This document shows, piece after piece, positions 9,955 through 19,669 of a stretch of 24,121 nucleotides of DNA; the first letter of the stretch is position 1; every line of letters starts with the position of its first letter. The translations under genes were made by a program, and so were the position numbers. The notes beneath the pieces were generated by a model, which was given only the letters and a program-made list of their open reading frames with translations, made no database searches and was not told where the DNA came from. Source of the DNA: Terfezia claveryi (lineage: Eukaryota; Ascomycota; Pezizomycetes; Pezizales; Pezizaceae); NCBI GenBank assembly GCA_015179025.1, contig WHUX01000475.1:1-24121 (forward strand), given 5' to 3'.

Positions 9955-11163
9955 ATGTCAGGAGCAGCTCTCCCACCACCCGCTGTCAGGTTTCAAACCT
10001 GGAGGAACTCCCCTATACCCTCAGGACCGAACGAATTGAATGCCTATCGTCGAGAGATCATCGACATCTTCGAGGCCATGGATGCCATCAGGGCCGAACT
10101 CGGCAATAGCTTGGCCGTGGCTGAACGAAAACTGAGATCCACCAATGAAGAAATCACAGTACTCCAAAACGACCTTGACAATGCCACCATCGCTCTGGCC
10201 AACGAGCGAACCACGATCCAGACCCTCAACCGCGCTATGGCCGCTATGTCGGCAACCCCACCCTCCGCACCAACTGCCAAAACCGAAAGTATTCCAACCC
10301 CCCCCAAATTCAATGGGGATAGGGCTCGCCTCTGAGCTTGGAAGAACTCGGTAAACCTCAAACTCAATGGGGACTCAGCCAGATTCCCATCTGAGCAACA
10401 CCGATTGGCTTATGTCTTTGCCCTGCTGGAGGGTAAGGCAGTAGATCAAATCCAGCCATATGTCCTCGAGACTGGAATTAAGCTGGACGGCATCCCGGCC
10501 CTCTTCGCTATTCTAGACAGGGCTTTTGGGGACCCTGATGCCGTGGGCACGGCTAGCCGAGCCCTCCGAGCCCTGAAACAACGTAATTCGGATCTGTCCA
10601 CATATGTGGCAGAGTTCTCCAGGCTGGCAGCAGAAGTATTGTGGAACGACCAGTCAAAGCTAGAGCAGTTCTAGGAGGGACTGAATGACGAACTTCAACA
10701 GGCCATGGTCACCCTCCCAGAGACCAAGAGTCTTGACGAATTAATCGACCAGGCATCCAGGGTGGAACAACGGATGGCTAGGTTGAGACACCGCCTTACC
10801 TTCCGCCCTGCCACCCGCTCACCTCAGCAACCACAGCAACACCAACCACAGCAACACCAACAACAACTGACCCCCAAGCCTGCCCAAGTCCCGGCCTCGG
10901 CCAACAAACCCGCGCACCCCTCTCTCATGGCAGGTGGTGCCGTGCCTATGGACCTATCCGCAGGTAGGCCACGGTTAACCCAGGAGGAGAGAGATCGCCG
11001 CCGGAATAATGGGCTATGTATAGCCTGTGGGAAGGCCGACCACTTCATTGCGGCTTGCCCCCTTCGAAAGAATCGCTCCCTCGCCATCCACGCTATCTCC
11101 GATACCCCAGTGCCCAGGATTGAGGAGGTTGATGAGTCGGGAAAAGCCCTGTCCCTTGCCTAG
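9955..11163 (+). pseudogene. gag: gag of the chromovirus, two in-frame stops
   Basis: 402 codons from the first ATG after the primer-binding site (MSGAALPPPAV) to TAG at 11161-11163, all in one frame. The N-terminal third is predicted coiled coil (heptad-like Leu/Ile from about residue 25 to 100). A capsid-like helical region follows (LAYVFALLEGKA, AFGDPD, LKQRNSDLSTYVAEFSRLA). After a Gln-rich linker comes a zinc knuckle, CIACGKADHFIAAC (C-X2-C-X4-H-X4-C). This is the structural protein that packages the RNA into virus-like particles. Stops at 10333-10335 (TGA, Arg expected) and 10672-10674 (TAG, probably Gln) each fit one C-to-T transition, so only fragments could be made. The end of gag carries the -1 frameshift signal for pol. 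Confidence 0.9.
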
Positions 11164-11184
11164 TTACTGACACTAGCAAGGGAC
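11139..11184 (+). promoter_or_regulatory. programmed -1 ribosomal frameshift signal between gag and pol
   Basis: The slippery heptamer G-GGA-AAA (11139-11145) is in the gag frame. A 5-nt spacer (11146-11150) follows, then a hairpin whose arms are 11151-11164 and 11172-11184: 13 base pairs with one bulged C and a 7-nt loop. The gag stop at 11161 lies inside the 5' arm. Pol is in the -1 frame and is open upstream only to 11136, so the shift must occur within about 27 nt, and the heptamer sits in that window. Confidence 0.8.
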
Positions 11185-12233
11185 CTGCCCCAGGTCATTT
11201 ATCTTTGTCTGTGTTTTCTTTGCCTACATCTATGTCTGTTGATGAGTCTTGCCTGTTTGGCGAGCACTTCGTTGTACCTATAACTGTCAAATTCAATCGT
11301 AAAACAGTGGTCACATCAGCTCTCATAGATTGTGGTGCTTCAAGAATTGCCTTCATTGATCAGGCCTTCGTCAGTAAGAATTCCATCCCAACCTCCAAGC
11401 TCAACACCCCCCACCTCCTCAACGTTATTGATGGCTGTCCTATCTCCTCCGGGGCTATCACCGACCTTGCTTGTTTACCCAGTGCCATTGGAGATCATTC
11501 GGAGAGCCTCCCGATGTTCGTGACCAAGCTAAAATACCCCATTGTTCTGGGGATCCCATGGCTCCGGATATATGATGTCTCCGTCAATTTCGGCTCCTAT
11601 ACCTTGAATTTCAATAGTGGGTATTGCAAGAGACACTGTGGTGCCCCGCAGGCCGCCGTTAGGGGGTTATGTGCTTTACCTCCCATGGTAGAGGACCCCG
11701 CCCAGGTAGTACACCAGACCGCATATGTCAACGTTGGCAAACCCCCTGCTCCTACTCCTGATCCCCTAGTTCCCCCGGCTTCTACTAAACCCCTGAATGT
11801 CAGCTTCATTGGAGCTGGGGCCTTTGCTTACCTTACCAAACGATACAAACTAAAGGCCCATACCCTGTCAATCTGCGAAATTAACCTAGAGATTAATAAG
11901 ATGAGACCTAAGGAGGAGTGGAAATCAATGGTCCCGAGTGAATACCATGATTTTATCGACCTCTTCTCAGAAAAAGCCGCAGAAATGCTTGCCCCCCATC
12001 GACCATACGACCACACAATCCCGTTAATCGAAGGAAAAACCCCCCCTTATAGCCCACTCTATGGAATGTCCCGACTGGAATTGGAAGCCCTGAAGAAGTA
12101 CTTGGAGGAAAACCTCAACAAGAGCTTCATTCACCATAGCTCCTCCCCAGCAGGTGCACCCGTATTGTTTGTGAAGAAATCGGATGGCTCCCTTAGGTTG
12201 TGCGTGGATTATCGCGGCCTGAATGAGATTACG

Positions 12234-12255
12234 GTAAAAAACAGGTAAAAAACAG
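12234..12255 (+). repeat. 11-bp tandem duplication causing a frameshift in RT
   Basis: GTAAAAAACAG occurs at 12234-12244 and again at 12245-12255. The upstream RT frame ends at a TAA in the second copy, and the conserved RT sequence resumes in another frame right after it. Without one copy the RT frame would be continuous. Confidence 0.9.
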
Positions 12256-14956
12256 GTACCTCTTGCCCCTGATCCAGGAGACATTAGCCAGGCTCTCCAA
12301 GGCCAAATGGTTCACCAAATTGAACCTGAGAGGGGCCTACAACTTGGTACGAATTGCTGAGGGGGAGGAGTGGAAAACTGCCTTCCGGACGCGATATGGC
12401 CATTTTGAGTACAATGTGATGCCCTTCGGCCTAACCAACGCCCCCGCCTCCTTTCAGCACTTTATCAATGACACTCTGTGGGACTTTCTGGATGTATTCT
12501 GCACCGCCTACCTGGACGATATCCTCATCTACTCGGATACCCTAGCGGAACACAAGATCCACGTCCGACAAGTGCTGGAGAAGCTGGAGCAGGCTGGGCT
12601 GTACCTTAAGCCTGAAAAATGCGAATTCCATGTCCAAGAGGTGAAGTACCTGGGCTTGATCATAACCACGGAAGGTATTAGGATGGACCCCGCCAAAGTT
12701 GCTGCAATCCAAGAGTGGGAAACCCCAGCCAATTTGAAGGATGTGCAGGCCTTCCTAGGATTTGCCAACTTCTACCACCGATTTATCCTGGGATACTCAA
12801 GAATCGTGGCACCCCTGACGGTCTTGACGAAAACGAAGGTAGAAGCTGGCTCACACCTGACAAAAAGAGCCTTCCACTGGAATCCAGAAGCCCAATCCGC
12901 CTTCCAGAACCTCAAGGAAGCCTTCTGCTTAGCCCCAATCCTAGCACATTTTGACCCTGATAGCGAGTGCATCGTGGAAACGGACGCCTCCGACTATGTC
13001 TCTGCCGGAATCCTGTCCCAGTATGTCAATGGAGTCCTCCACCCAGTGGCCTATTTCTCCAAAAAGCACTCCCCGGCGGAGTGTAATTACGAAATCTATG
13101 ATAAGGAGTTAATGGCTATTGTGCGAGCATTTGAGAAATGGAGGCCCCACCTGGAGTCAGCGAAGGGGGTTATCGAGGTCCTTTCTGACCACAAGAACCT
13201 GGAATACTTCACAACTACCAAGTTGCTGAATCGCCGGCAGGCTAGGTGGTCGGAATTCCTGTCCCGGTTCAACTTCAAAATCAAGTACCGGCCAGGAAAG
13301 GCTGGTGGGAAGCCAGACGCACTGACCAGGAGATCAGGAGATCTCCCTAAGGGGGGGGATGAAAGGCTGAAGTACCAGAATCAGGTGGTACTGAAACCTG
13401 AAAATCTCGACCTGGCGGCCAATACCCTTGTGGAAGCTGAGGCTGAGGCTGATGCGGAAGCTGAGGCTGGGGCGGATGCGGAAGCTGAGGCTGACCTCCG
13501 ACAACTAGTGAGACAGGCATATGAGGACGACCCCCTGACCAAGGAAATTATCACCGCAGTGGCTTCTGGCCAGCGCCGCCACCCCAAGATCTCCCTAGCC
13601 AAGTGTACCATCCAGGAAGGCCTCCTCTACCACCTCGAACGGCTGTATGTGCCGGAAGGAGAGCTGCGCCTTAGATTGATCAAGGAACACCATGACAGCC
13701 TGGCTGCAGGTCACCCTGGAGTGGCCAAAACGTTAGAGCTTCTGGCCAGGGAATACATATGGATTGACCAACGGAAGGACGTGGAGCGGTACGTATGGAA
13801 CTGCCACGTTTGCAAGCGTGCTAAGCCTGTCCGCCACGCTCCTTATGGGACCCTGAAGCCCCTGGAGATCCCAGACCAGCCTTGGCAACACCTAACCATG
13901 GACTTTGTGACTGGGTTGCCGGAGGATTCAGGGTTTAACGCTATTCTTATGGTAGTAGACCGATTGACCAAAATGAGGCATGTTATACCTTGCCATGATA
14001 CCTGTTCTGCCCGGGACCTCGCCGGCCTCTACCTCAACCATGTATTCCGCTACCATGGTCTCCCCAAGTCTGTCGTCTCGAACCGCGGCCCCCAATTCGT
14101 CTCGGACTTCTAGAAGGTATTCTGCGAGCTTCTGGGAATCAACGTACACCTCTCCACGGCGTATCACCCCCAAACAGATGGTCAGTCCGAGCGAATGAAT
14201 GCAATCATGGAGTAGTACCTGAGAGCATACGTCAATTACCAGCAAAACAACTGGGTTTCGCTGCTGGCAACCTGTGAGTTCGCCGCTAACAACCATTTCT
14301 CGGAGTCTCTAAAAACCTCCCCGTTCCTGGCCAATTATGGCTAGCACCCTCGTTTCGTGGACTCTCTAGCACCTCTGCACAAGGCTAGGGAGAACACCCC
14401 AGCTAAGGAGTTCGCCACGGAGATTGCTGAGTTGCACTCCACCTTAAGAGCCGAACTGGTATATGCTCAAGCTAGGCAAGCAGAGCATGCCAACGGATCA
14501 CGGTTGCCAGCCCCCAGGTATCAGCCAGGAGATAAGGTGTGGCTCTCCAGCAGGCACTTCCGGATGGAACGGCCATCTCGCAAGCTCGACCATAAGTTCC
14601 TGGGTCCATTCGATGTGGTGGCCGCTGTGGGCACTCATGCCTATCGATTGAGGTTCCCGAAAGACATCAAACGACACCCAGTCGTCCATGTCTCTGAGAT
14701 CGAACCTGCTGCTAGCGACCCTCTCCCCGGCCAGAAACACCCTCCACCTCCCCCCGTGGTTATCGAAGGTGAGGAGGAATGGGAGGTAGAGGAAGTGCTG
14801 GACTCCCGAAGAAGGTATGGGCACCTGCAATATAAGGTCAAATGGCTGGGAGATGAGGAGACGACCTGGCAACCAGCGGAGGACCTGGAAAACACACAGG
14901 ACTTGGTCACCCTGTTCCACCAGCATTACCCCCGGAAGCCTCGCCCCGCCCAATGA

Positions 14957-15156
14957 TGTTCTTGTCGTCCTGGAATTGGTTATTAGGGTCGTTTTGTCGC
15001 TGTTGTTATTGTCGTTGTTGTTGGGATTATTGTTGGTACGTACTTCCGGCGTTGGGGTTGTGTTATGGGTTATTGGTTTTAGTCGCCTGTTTTGTTTGTT
15101 TGTTTTTGTCTTGCCTTTCGCCTTGTCTTGTCTTTCGTCGCTGGGGCTCCAAGCCT
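14957..15156 (+). other. 3' untranslated region of the chromovirus
   Basis: About 200 bases, T/G-rich (runs of GTTGTTGTT type) between the pol stop and the polypurine tract. No ORF is supported. Confidence 0.6.
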
Positions 15157-15169
15157 AAAGGGGGGATAG
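15157..15169 (+). other. polypurine tract
   Basis: AAAGGGGGGATAG abuts the 3' LTR. This is the usual plus-strand primer of LTR retrotransposons. Confidence 0.85.
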
Positions 15170-15669
15170 TGTCACAACCGTCCTTTCCTAGCCGGGTTTG
15201 AGAGTCAGACGGGATTCCGTCCGACTCTCGTTATTGTTGATTGATATCGTTGTTATCTCTGTTCCCGAGATAAGGGGTCTTGGGAAACTTATTCCTTCCG
15301 GTGGCCTTGGCTAGGAAGGAAGCCTGTATATATAGCTTGCTCTCTCCGCCCTCTCGTTGGATCCCCATCCAACGTCTTGTATACCTAATACAGGACCTTG
15401 TCTCTCCGCGAAGGTGTACCTCCCTTGTATACCCCCTCGTCTTGCCTTGTCCCATGAATAACTCTGCAGCACAGCTGCCCCCCTCCGACACACGCAGCAA
15501 CTGCCTCCGCGTGTCTCGTGCTCCTTGCCCTCTGCCCCTCTTGCCTCTTGCCCTTGCCCCTAGCCTTTCCCCTGATCACACACGTAGCGTTCCTACGTGT
15601 GTGTTACCTCGTCCCTATCCTCGCCCTGGCGTACCCCTTGGTCGCCTTGTCCCCGGAGCCCTCGTTACA
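15170..15669 (+). repeat. 3' LTR of the chromovirus
   Basis: 500 bp, same length as the 5' LTR and aligned without gaps. The array unit resumes directly after it. Confidence 0.95.
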
Positions 15670-15852
15670 TAAGGCATGGGATGTGCCGAGAGACAGGGAG
15701 ACAGGAAGTTGGGAAGGTGCGTACAGGATGCCTCGGGAGACAAGAGGTCAAATAAGTACATACAGGATGCTCTGGGAGACAGGTAGGAAATTGAGATTCT
15801 AGTGAGAGGTCATAGGAGACAGGAATAATATAAGTGTCTCCAGGAGACACCA
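15670..15852. repeat. 147-bp minisatellite array (right segment) with TSD
   Basis: Starts with the right TAAGG duplication (15670-15674), continues the interrupted unit (GATGTGCCGAGAGACAGG), and passes through two divergent short subunits. It ends with another hairpin core, GTGTCTCCAGGAGACAC, at 15834. The flanking bases of this last core resemble those of the first core at 8339. Confidence 0.9.
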
Positions 15853-15894
15853 CCTGGCGTTCTGATGCCACTTTTTTCTTCTTGATGAAGACAT

Positions 15895-17619
15895 CCGGCC
15901 AGATATGAGAACAGGGTCTGGAAAGGCGCAGAAAAAGGCTATAATTCAGGGAAACTGGAGTGCCGAGGCCTACTAAAGGCACTAAAAAAGACACGAAATT
16001 ACCTATATGGAGTACGATTTCTAGTTGAGATTGATGCGAATACACTAGTGCATCAATTAAATCAACCGGCATCAGATTTACCTAGATTAGTAGTCAATAG
16101 ATGGCTTGCGTAGATATGATTATTTGATTTTGAAGTAAAGCATGTGTCTGGAAAAAAGCATGGAGGACTAGATGGATTGTCTAGGAGGGAAAGAGGAAAG
16201 GATTCGCCCGAGGAAATAGCTCCTGATGAATTCGACTGTACTCTTGATGCCGACTTGGATACTATTAATGGAACACCTCTGAGATGTAGGATACCGGCAC
16301 AAGCAATGGTTGTGGATGCGGAGTGGTATGAAGAGATCGTAGGATTCCTTACCACTATGCGAAGACCACAAGGAATATCGAATAAGGAGTATCGGAAATT
16401 AAGACACAGAGCGATGAAGTTCCTAATAAGGGATAACCATCTTTATCGTCGCATGAAGCGGAATCTTCTGCCAGCAAAAGTCATCTGGGAAGCAGAGGAA
16501 CGACAGTGCATCCTACGAGAATTGCACGACGAAAGTGGACATTGAGGACGGAATGGAATATACCAGAAAGTGAAGCTTCGATATTGGTGGAAAAGCCTCT
16601 ATACTGACGTAAAAGACTATGTTCGGACATGTGATCAATGTCAACGAAGGAAACCTAACCAATATGATGAAGAACTTCACCCGACAATATACAGTACAAT
16701 ATGGAGAAAAGTTGGACTCGACATAATCCACATGCCAAGAGATGCAGGGTGCGGGTACATTGTTGCGATGAGGGATGACCTTACCAGATGGATCGAAGCG
16801 AAAGGAATCAGAAAGGCAAACGTAAAGACAGTAGCAGCCTTCATTTTGGAGTGGATAGCTAGGTTTGGAGTACCGGCACAGATAGTGTGCGATAATGGCT
16901 CGGAAAACAAAGGAGAAGTGAAAGAGCTTTTGCAACAGTACAATATCATGAATATAGTAATTGCTGCATACCATCCTCAGTCTAATGCGTTGGTGGAACG
17001 GGAACATCAACAGATTATTGATGCACTAGCTAAATTGGGGAAAAATTAGACAAAGAACCTACCGTTTGTTCTTTGGGCCGATCGTATCACTATTCGAGCA
17101 TCAACCGGGTTCCCACCATTTACGCTAGTATTCGGACAAGACTGTGTTTTACCCATTGAGCTAACTGCGATTTCATGGGCAATAGTAGACTGGAATCGGG
17201 TACATACAAGAGAACAATTATTAGCAACTAGAACGAAGTAACTGGAAAGAAAAGAAGAAAACTTGAGAGCTGCTGCTGAGAGATTGGCCGAAAATTGTTT
17301 GCTGAATAAACAATTCTTTGACCAAAGAAGGCGACAAAGAGTTGAAGATTTGGATATCGGTGATCTGGTCCTTCTCTATAATTCTGTATTAACAAAGCAA
17401 TGGTCTAGGAAGTTAGAGAACCGTGGGCTTGGCCCTTACAGAATTAAAGATTTGCGCAGGGATAGGGGTACCTACCTTCTGGAAGAGTTAGACGGTACCC
17501 AAATAAAGCTACTGTACCTGATGGAAAGGCTGAAATGCTTCTACCCGCGAACAGGGGTCGACTGCGAAGAATACGGAATACCACATGAGGAAGTAGAGGA
17601 AATGGAACTGGATGAATAG
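15895..17619 (+). pseudogene. pol: second gypsy family: RNase H and integrase part of pol, five stops
   Basis: One continuous frame without any indel. RNase H end: PARYENRVWKG, ECRGLLKALKK, LYGVRF, LNQPASDLP, LFDFEVKHVSG, DGLSRR. Integrase follows: zinc region (ESGH, then CDQC), core with GLDIIHMP, CDNGSEN and ALVEREHQQ (Asp, Asp and Glu all present), LPFVLWADR, FPPFTLVFGQD, and the C-terminal beta domain (VLLYNSVL, GPYRIKDL). No chromodomain. Stops at 16111 (TAG, Trp expected), 16117 (TGA, Arg), 16543 (TGA, Arg), 17047 (TAG, Trp) and 17239 (TAA, Gln) are each one transition from the expected codon. The 5' part (gag, protease, RT) is missing. Homology begins abruptly about 40 bases after the last array hairpin. 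Confidence 0.85.
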
Positions 17620-17921
17620 GGGTAGTTTAATATAGCATGTTACAAATTTGCATATAGTATTATAGGGCAAGTCTAAGCATTGCAGTGTTTTTAATGCGTT
17701 TTATCTTATTTAGTGTACCTTACAACATGGTTGAAGGAAAAAGGAGTATATAAAGGTGGAAAGCAAGAGCTAAGTCTTCCTTTTCTTTCCTCCTCAGGAT
17801 AACCATCAACATCACGTAACAGCCTTCTTCAGTTTTCAGGAAAATACTGAAAAAACTTCACCCATATTCACCAATATATCTCTAGTCTTCCTATTACTAT
17901 TCCTTACCTATATTCCCCACA
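17620..17921 (+). promoter_or_regulatory. promoter and 5' leader of the 383-aa ORF
   Basis: Contains TATATAAAG at 17747-17755, followed by CT-rich initiator-like sequence (CTTCCTTTTCTTTCCTCC) and an A-rich leader. The ATG at 17922 has A at -3. The structure suggests a separate polymerase II promoter. A short LTR at this place is a less likely alternative. Confidence 0.5.
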
Positions 17922-19073
17922 ATGTCTTCTTCTAGACTGGAGCTCGCTCGACCATTCACTATCGCAGAAGGAGAATTACAGATGAGATTCAAGGAAATAA
18001 TGATCAGCGAGAGTATTGTCAACTCCCAGTTTGAAGGAGCAGTCAAATCCATCGTCGGCGGACTAAATCAATGGAGATTTCTGAAGGGAATAGCACGATT
18101 AACAAGAGAAACAGGAAAAAGAGTTGGAGCACTTGCAGCAGCTCAGACGACGTTGATCACACAAGCCACAGACGCCGAACTATCAGTATGGAGAGTTTCT
18201 CGTGAACGAGCCAAACAAGAGCTACAAATGGACGAGCTAGATAGATTGGGCTCTGTGTATACTATTGCTCTTCGAAGACGCTGTGATTACAATTTTTTGA
18301 CGGAAAAATATTGGAGCCCAGAATGGACAATACTTATGGGTGAGCTCTATCCTCCTTGGCCATCTATCAAATTCGCCCGACTATGTTCCCTTGCAGCACA
18401 ACTATTATCATTTGATCATGGCATGGATTTAGTTGATGATATCATGCCATTAATCAGGACCGAAATCGCTGCTCAAAAAGAAACGCCAAGAACCAAGAAG
18501 GATAACTGGGCAACAGCAGAAGACATTCGGTGGGTACTTCAGAATGCTAACCTACCACTATTGCTCGAACCACATCAGAAGAAATACCATCTAGCCTATA
18601 CTGCGATGTTGAGATCGTTGGCAGATCGAATGGGTCAGGACAACCTCTTAAATTCTTTGGAGAATACGGAAGCCAGGGAAAGAGAGAACCAAAGTCAAGT
18701 GGCAGCAGAAGCGGCATTGTCTTCTGTACCACGAATCCCCAACGCATCGGTAGTAATACCACCCAATCCTGTAACTTCGACAAGGCAAAGTACATGGATA
18801 AGAGGGCGACAGACAACTCGTGGACATGGCCAGACTCGTAAGCGCCAAAGAGCACCCCCGCAAGAGCAACTCCCCGCCTACAAGCGAATGTGGATAGAGG
18901 GGGCAAATGAAGAGGACTGCGATTCTGAAGTGCTAAGGTTGTTGGACCATTTGATAAAAGAAGACGTTGATGCCATGAACTCAGAAACTCTCAACGATCT
19001 ACTTGTGGTAGGTAAGGTTCGAGATATGCTGACAGCACTGAATGCTCACGATGAGAACGAAGAGGAAGATTAA
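17922..19073 (+). CDS. 383-aa ORF between integrase and LTR, family not recognised
   Basis: Intact ORF, ATG with A at -3, ending TAA at 19071. The N-terminal 230 residues look mostly alpha-helical, with several Trp and basic/hydrophobic heptads (LARPFTIAEGELQMRF, YWSPEWTILMGELYPPW). A linker rich in Asn, Pro and Val follows. Around residues 290-320 lies a strongly basic Arg/Gly stretch (RGRQTTRG, TRKRQRA), a possible nuclear signal or nucleic-acid-binding patch. The C-terminus is acidic and ends NEEED. No catalytic motif or membrane segment is seen. It lies on the same strand as the second gypsy family, 300 bases after its integrase, and has its own TATA box. It could be an accessory gene of that element or an unrelated gene trapped beside it. 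It has no stop, unlike its neighbours, but its length is too short for that alone to prove selection. Confidence 0.6.
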   Translation: MSSSRLELARPFTIAEGELQMRFKEIMISESIVNSQFEGAVKSIVGGLNQWRFLKGIARLTRETGKRVGALAAAQTTLITQATDAELSVWRVSRERAKQELQMDELDRLGSVYTIALRRRCDYNFLTEKYWSPEWTILMGELYPPWPSIKFARLCSLAAQLLSFDHGMDLVDDIMPLIRTEIAAQKETPRTKKDNWATAEDIRWVLQNANLPLLLEPHQKKYHLAYTAMLRSLADRMGQDNLLNSLENTEARERENQSQVAAEAALSSVPRIPNASVVIPPNPVTSTRQSTWIRGRQTTRGHGQTRKRQRAPPQEQLPAYKRMWIEGANEEDCDSEVLRLLDHLIKEDVDAMNSETLNDLLVVGKVRDMLTALNAHDENEEED

Positions 19074-19669
19074 CTATGGGTCCCACCTGCTCGAATAATA
19101 TGCAGGCTACGAATACTCATGAGCGGAATGAAGATGAAGGTAGTGCCGGTAATAAGAGAGATGTCCCCAATAATGAAAAAGGCACCCGAAATCTTGCTTG
19201 ATAGGGATGATGATGATGAGGAGGAAGAGGAGGACGATGAGTAGGGTTTCTTTTTGTTTGATGTTTTGATTTTTTCTTTTTTAGGGTGAATTATCTTTTT
19301 TTGGTTAGGAATATAGAGATTTTTTTTTTGGGATATTAATGGTGTTTTTATTTCATTTGGATGCATTTTTTTTAGGGATTATATGGGTTTTTTTTATGAG
19401 TCATGGTATGTTCGGTTAAATTGTTTTTTTTCTTTAGTGTTTATTTATTTTTTGGAATTGGATTTTGTTGGGTTGACGAGGATGTCAACTCTTGTTAGGG
19501 GGGTTGGATGTGATGGAGAATAAGGAAGAGTAGGGAAAAGTTTGATTTTTTGAGTTTTTTTTAGTTTTTTTATTATTTTATTTTTATTATTTACTTTATG
19601 GGTTTTTATTTGTCAAATGATTTAGTTAGTTAAATGAATGGCATTGTTTTTAGTGATTTGCTTGTTAAT
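19074..19669 (+). other. T/G-rich non-coding stretch after the 383-aa ORF
   Basis: The first 170 bases contain a 41-codon ORF (19076-19201) and, in frame with the preceding gene after its stop, an acidic tail ending in a Asp/Glu run (to 19245). Neither is convincing alone. The remainder is T-rich. At about 19493-19510 a purine tract (AGGGGGG) precedes TGTGATGGAGAA, a possible polypurine tract and LTR start. Confidence 0.4.

Larger units (their letters stand above)
11136..14956 (+). pseudogene. pol: pol of the chromovirus (PR-RT-RNaseH-IN-chromodomain), inactivated
   Basis: Read in the -1 frame relative to gag. Protease motif DCGAS is at about 11328. Reverse transcriptase runs from about 12100, with YLDD at 12509-12520. 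RNase H has TDASD near 12980 and SDHKNLEYF. An acidic Ala/Glu/Asp repeat follows (13431-13500), then the integrase zinc region (H/GHPG/CHVC, about 13690-13815) and catalytic core (Asp at 13901, Glu at 14189). A chromodomain at about 14773-14940 (WEVEEVLDSR, YKVKWLG, TTWQPAEDL) tethers integration to chromatin in this group. Defects: an 11-bp tandem duplication (12245-12255) shifts the frame inside RT, Asn replaces the RT motif-A Asp (12323), Asn replaces the second integrase Asp (14081), and TAG stops lie at 14111, 14213 and 14342. All stop positions fit single transitions from Trp or Gln codons. Confidence 0.9.
9419..15669 (+). mobile_element. complete Ty3/gypsy chromovirus, 6251 bp, inactivated
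   Basis: The order is LTR, primer-binding site, gag, pol (protease, reverse transcriptase, RNase H, integrase, chromodomain), polypurine tract, LTR. The LTRs are 500 bp each, start TGTCACAAC and end TCGTTACA. The polypurine tract is AAAGGGGGGATAG at 15157-15169. Domain order RT-RNase H-integrase and the C-terminal chromodomain place it in the chromovirus branch of Ty3/gypsy. It carries five in-frame stops, one 11-bp frameshifting duplication and two catalytic Asp-to-Asn changes, so this copy cannot be autonomous. LTR divergence is 17 differences in 500 bp (3.4%). Confidence 0.95.

Noticed and set aside
15280..15672. ORF inside the 3' LTR
   Set aside because: Same C/T-rich LTR frame as in the 5' LTR. 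It is a shadow of a non-coding repeat.
9955..17619. Classical RIP
   Set aside because: Nonsense codons fit CpA changes, but the LTR pair shows CpG as the main target, and stop codons by transition can only come from four codons. I therefore keep to a broader methylation/deamination reading.
19070..19366. Minus-strand ORF with poly-Ser and Lys-rich ends
   Set aside because: Antisense of a GAT/GAG repeat and T-rich sequence; low complexity only.
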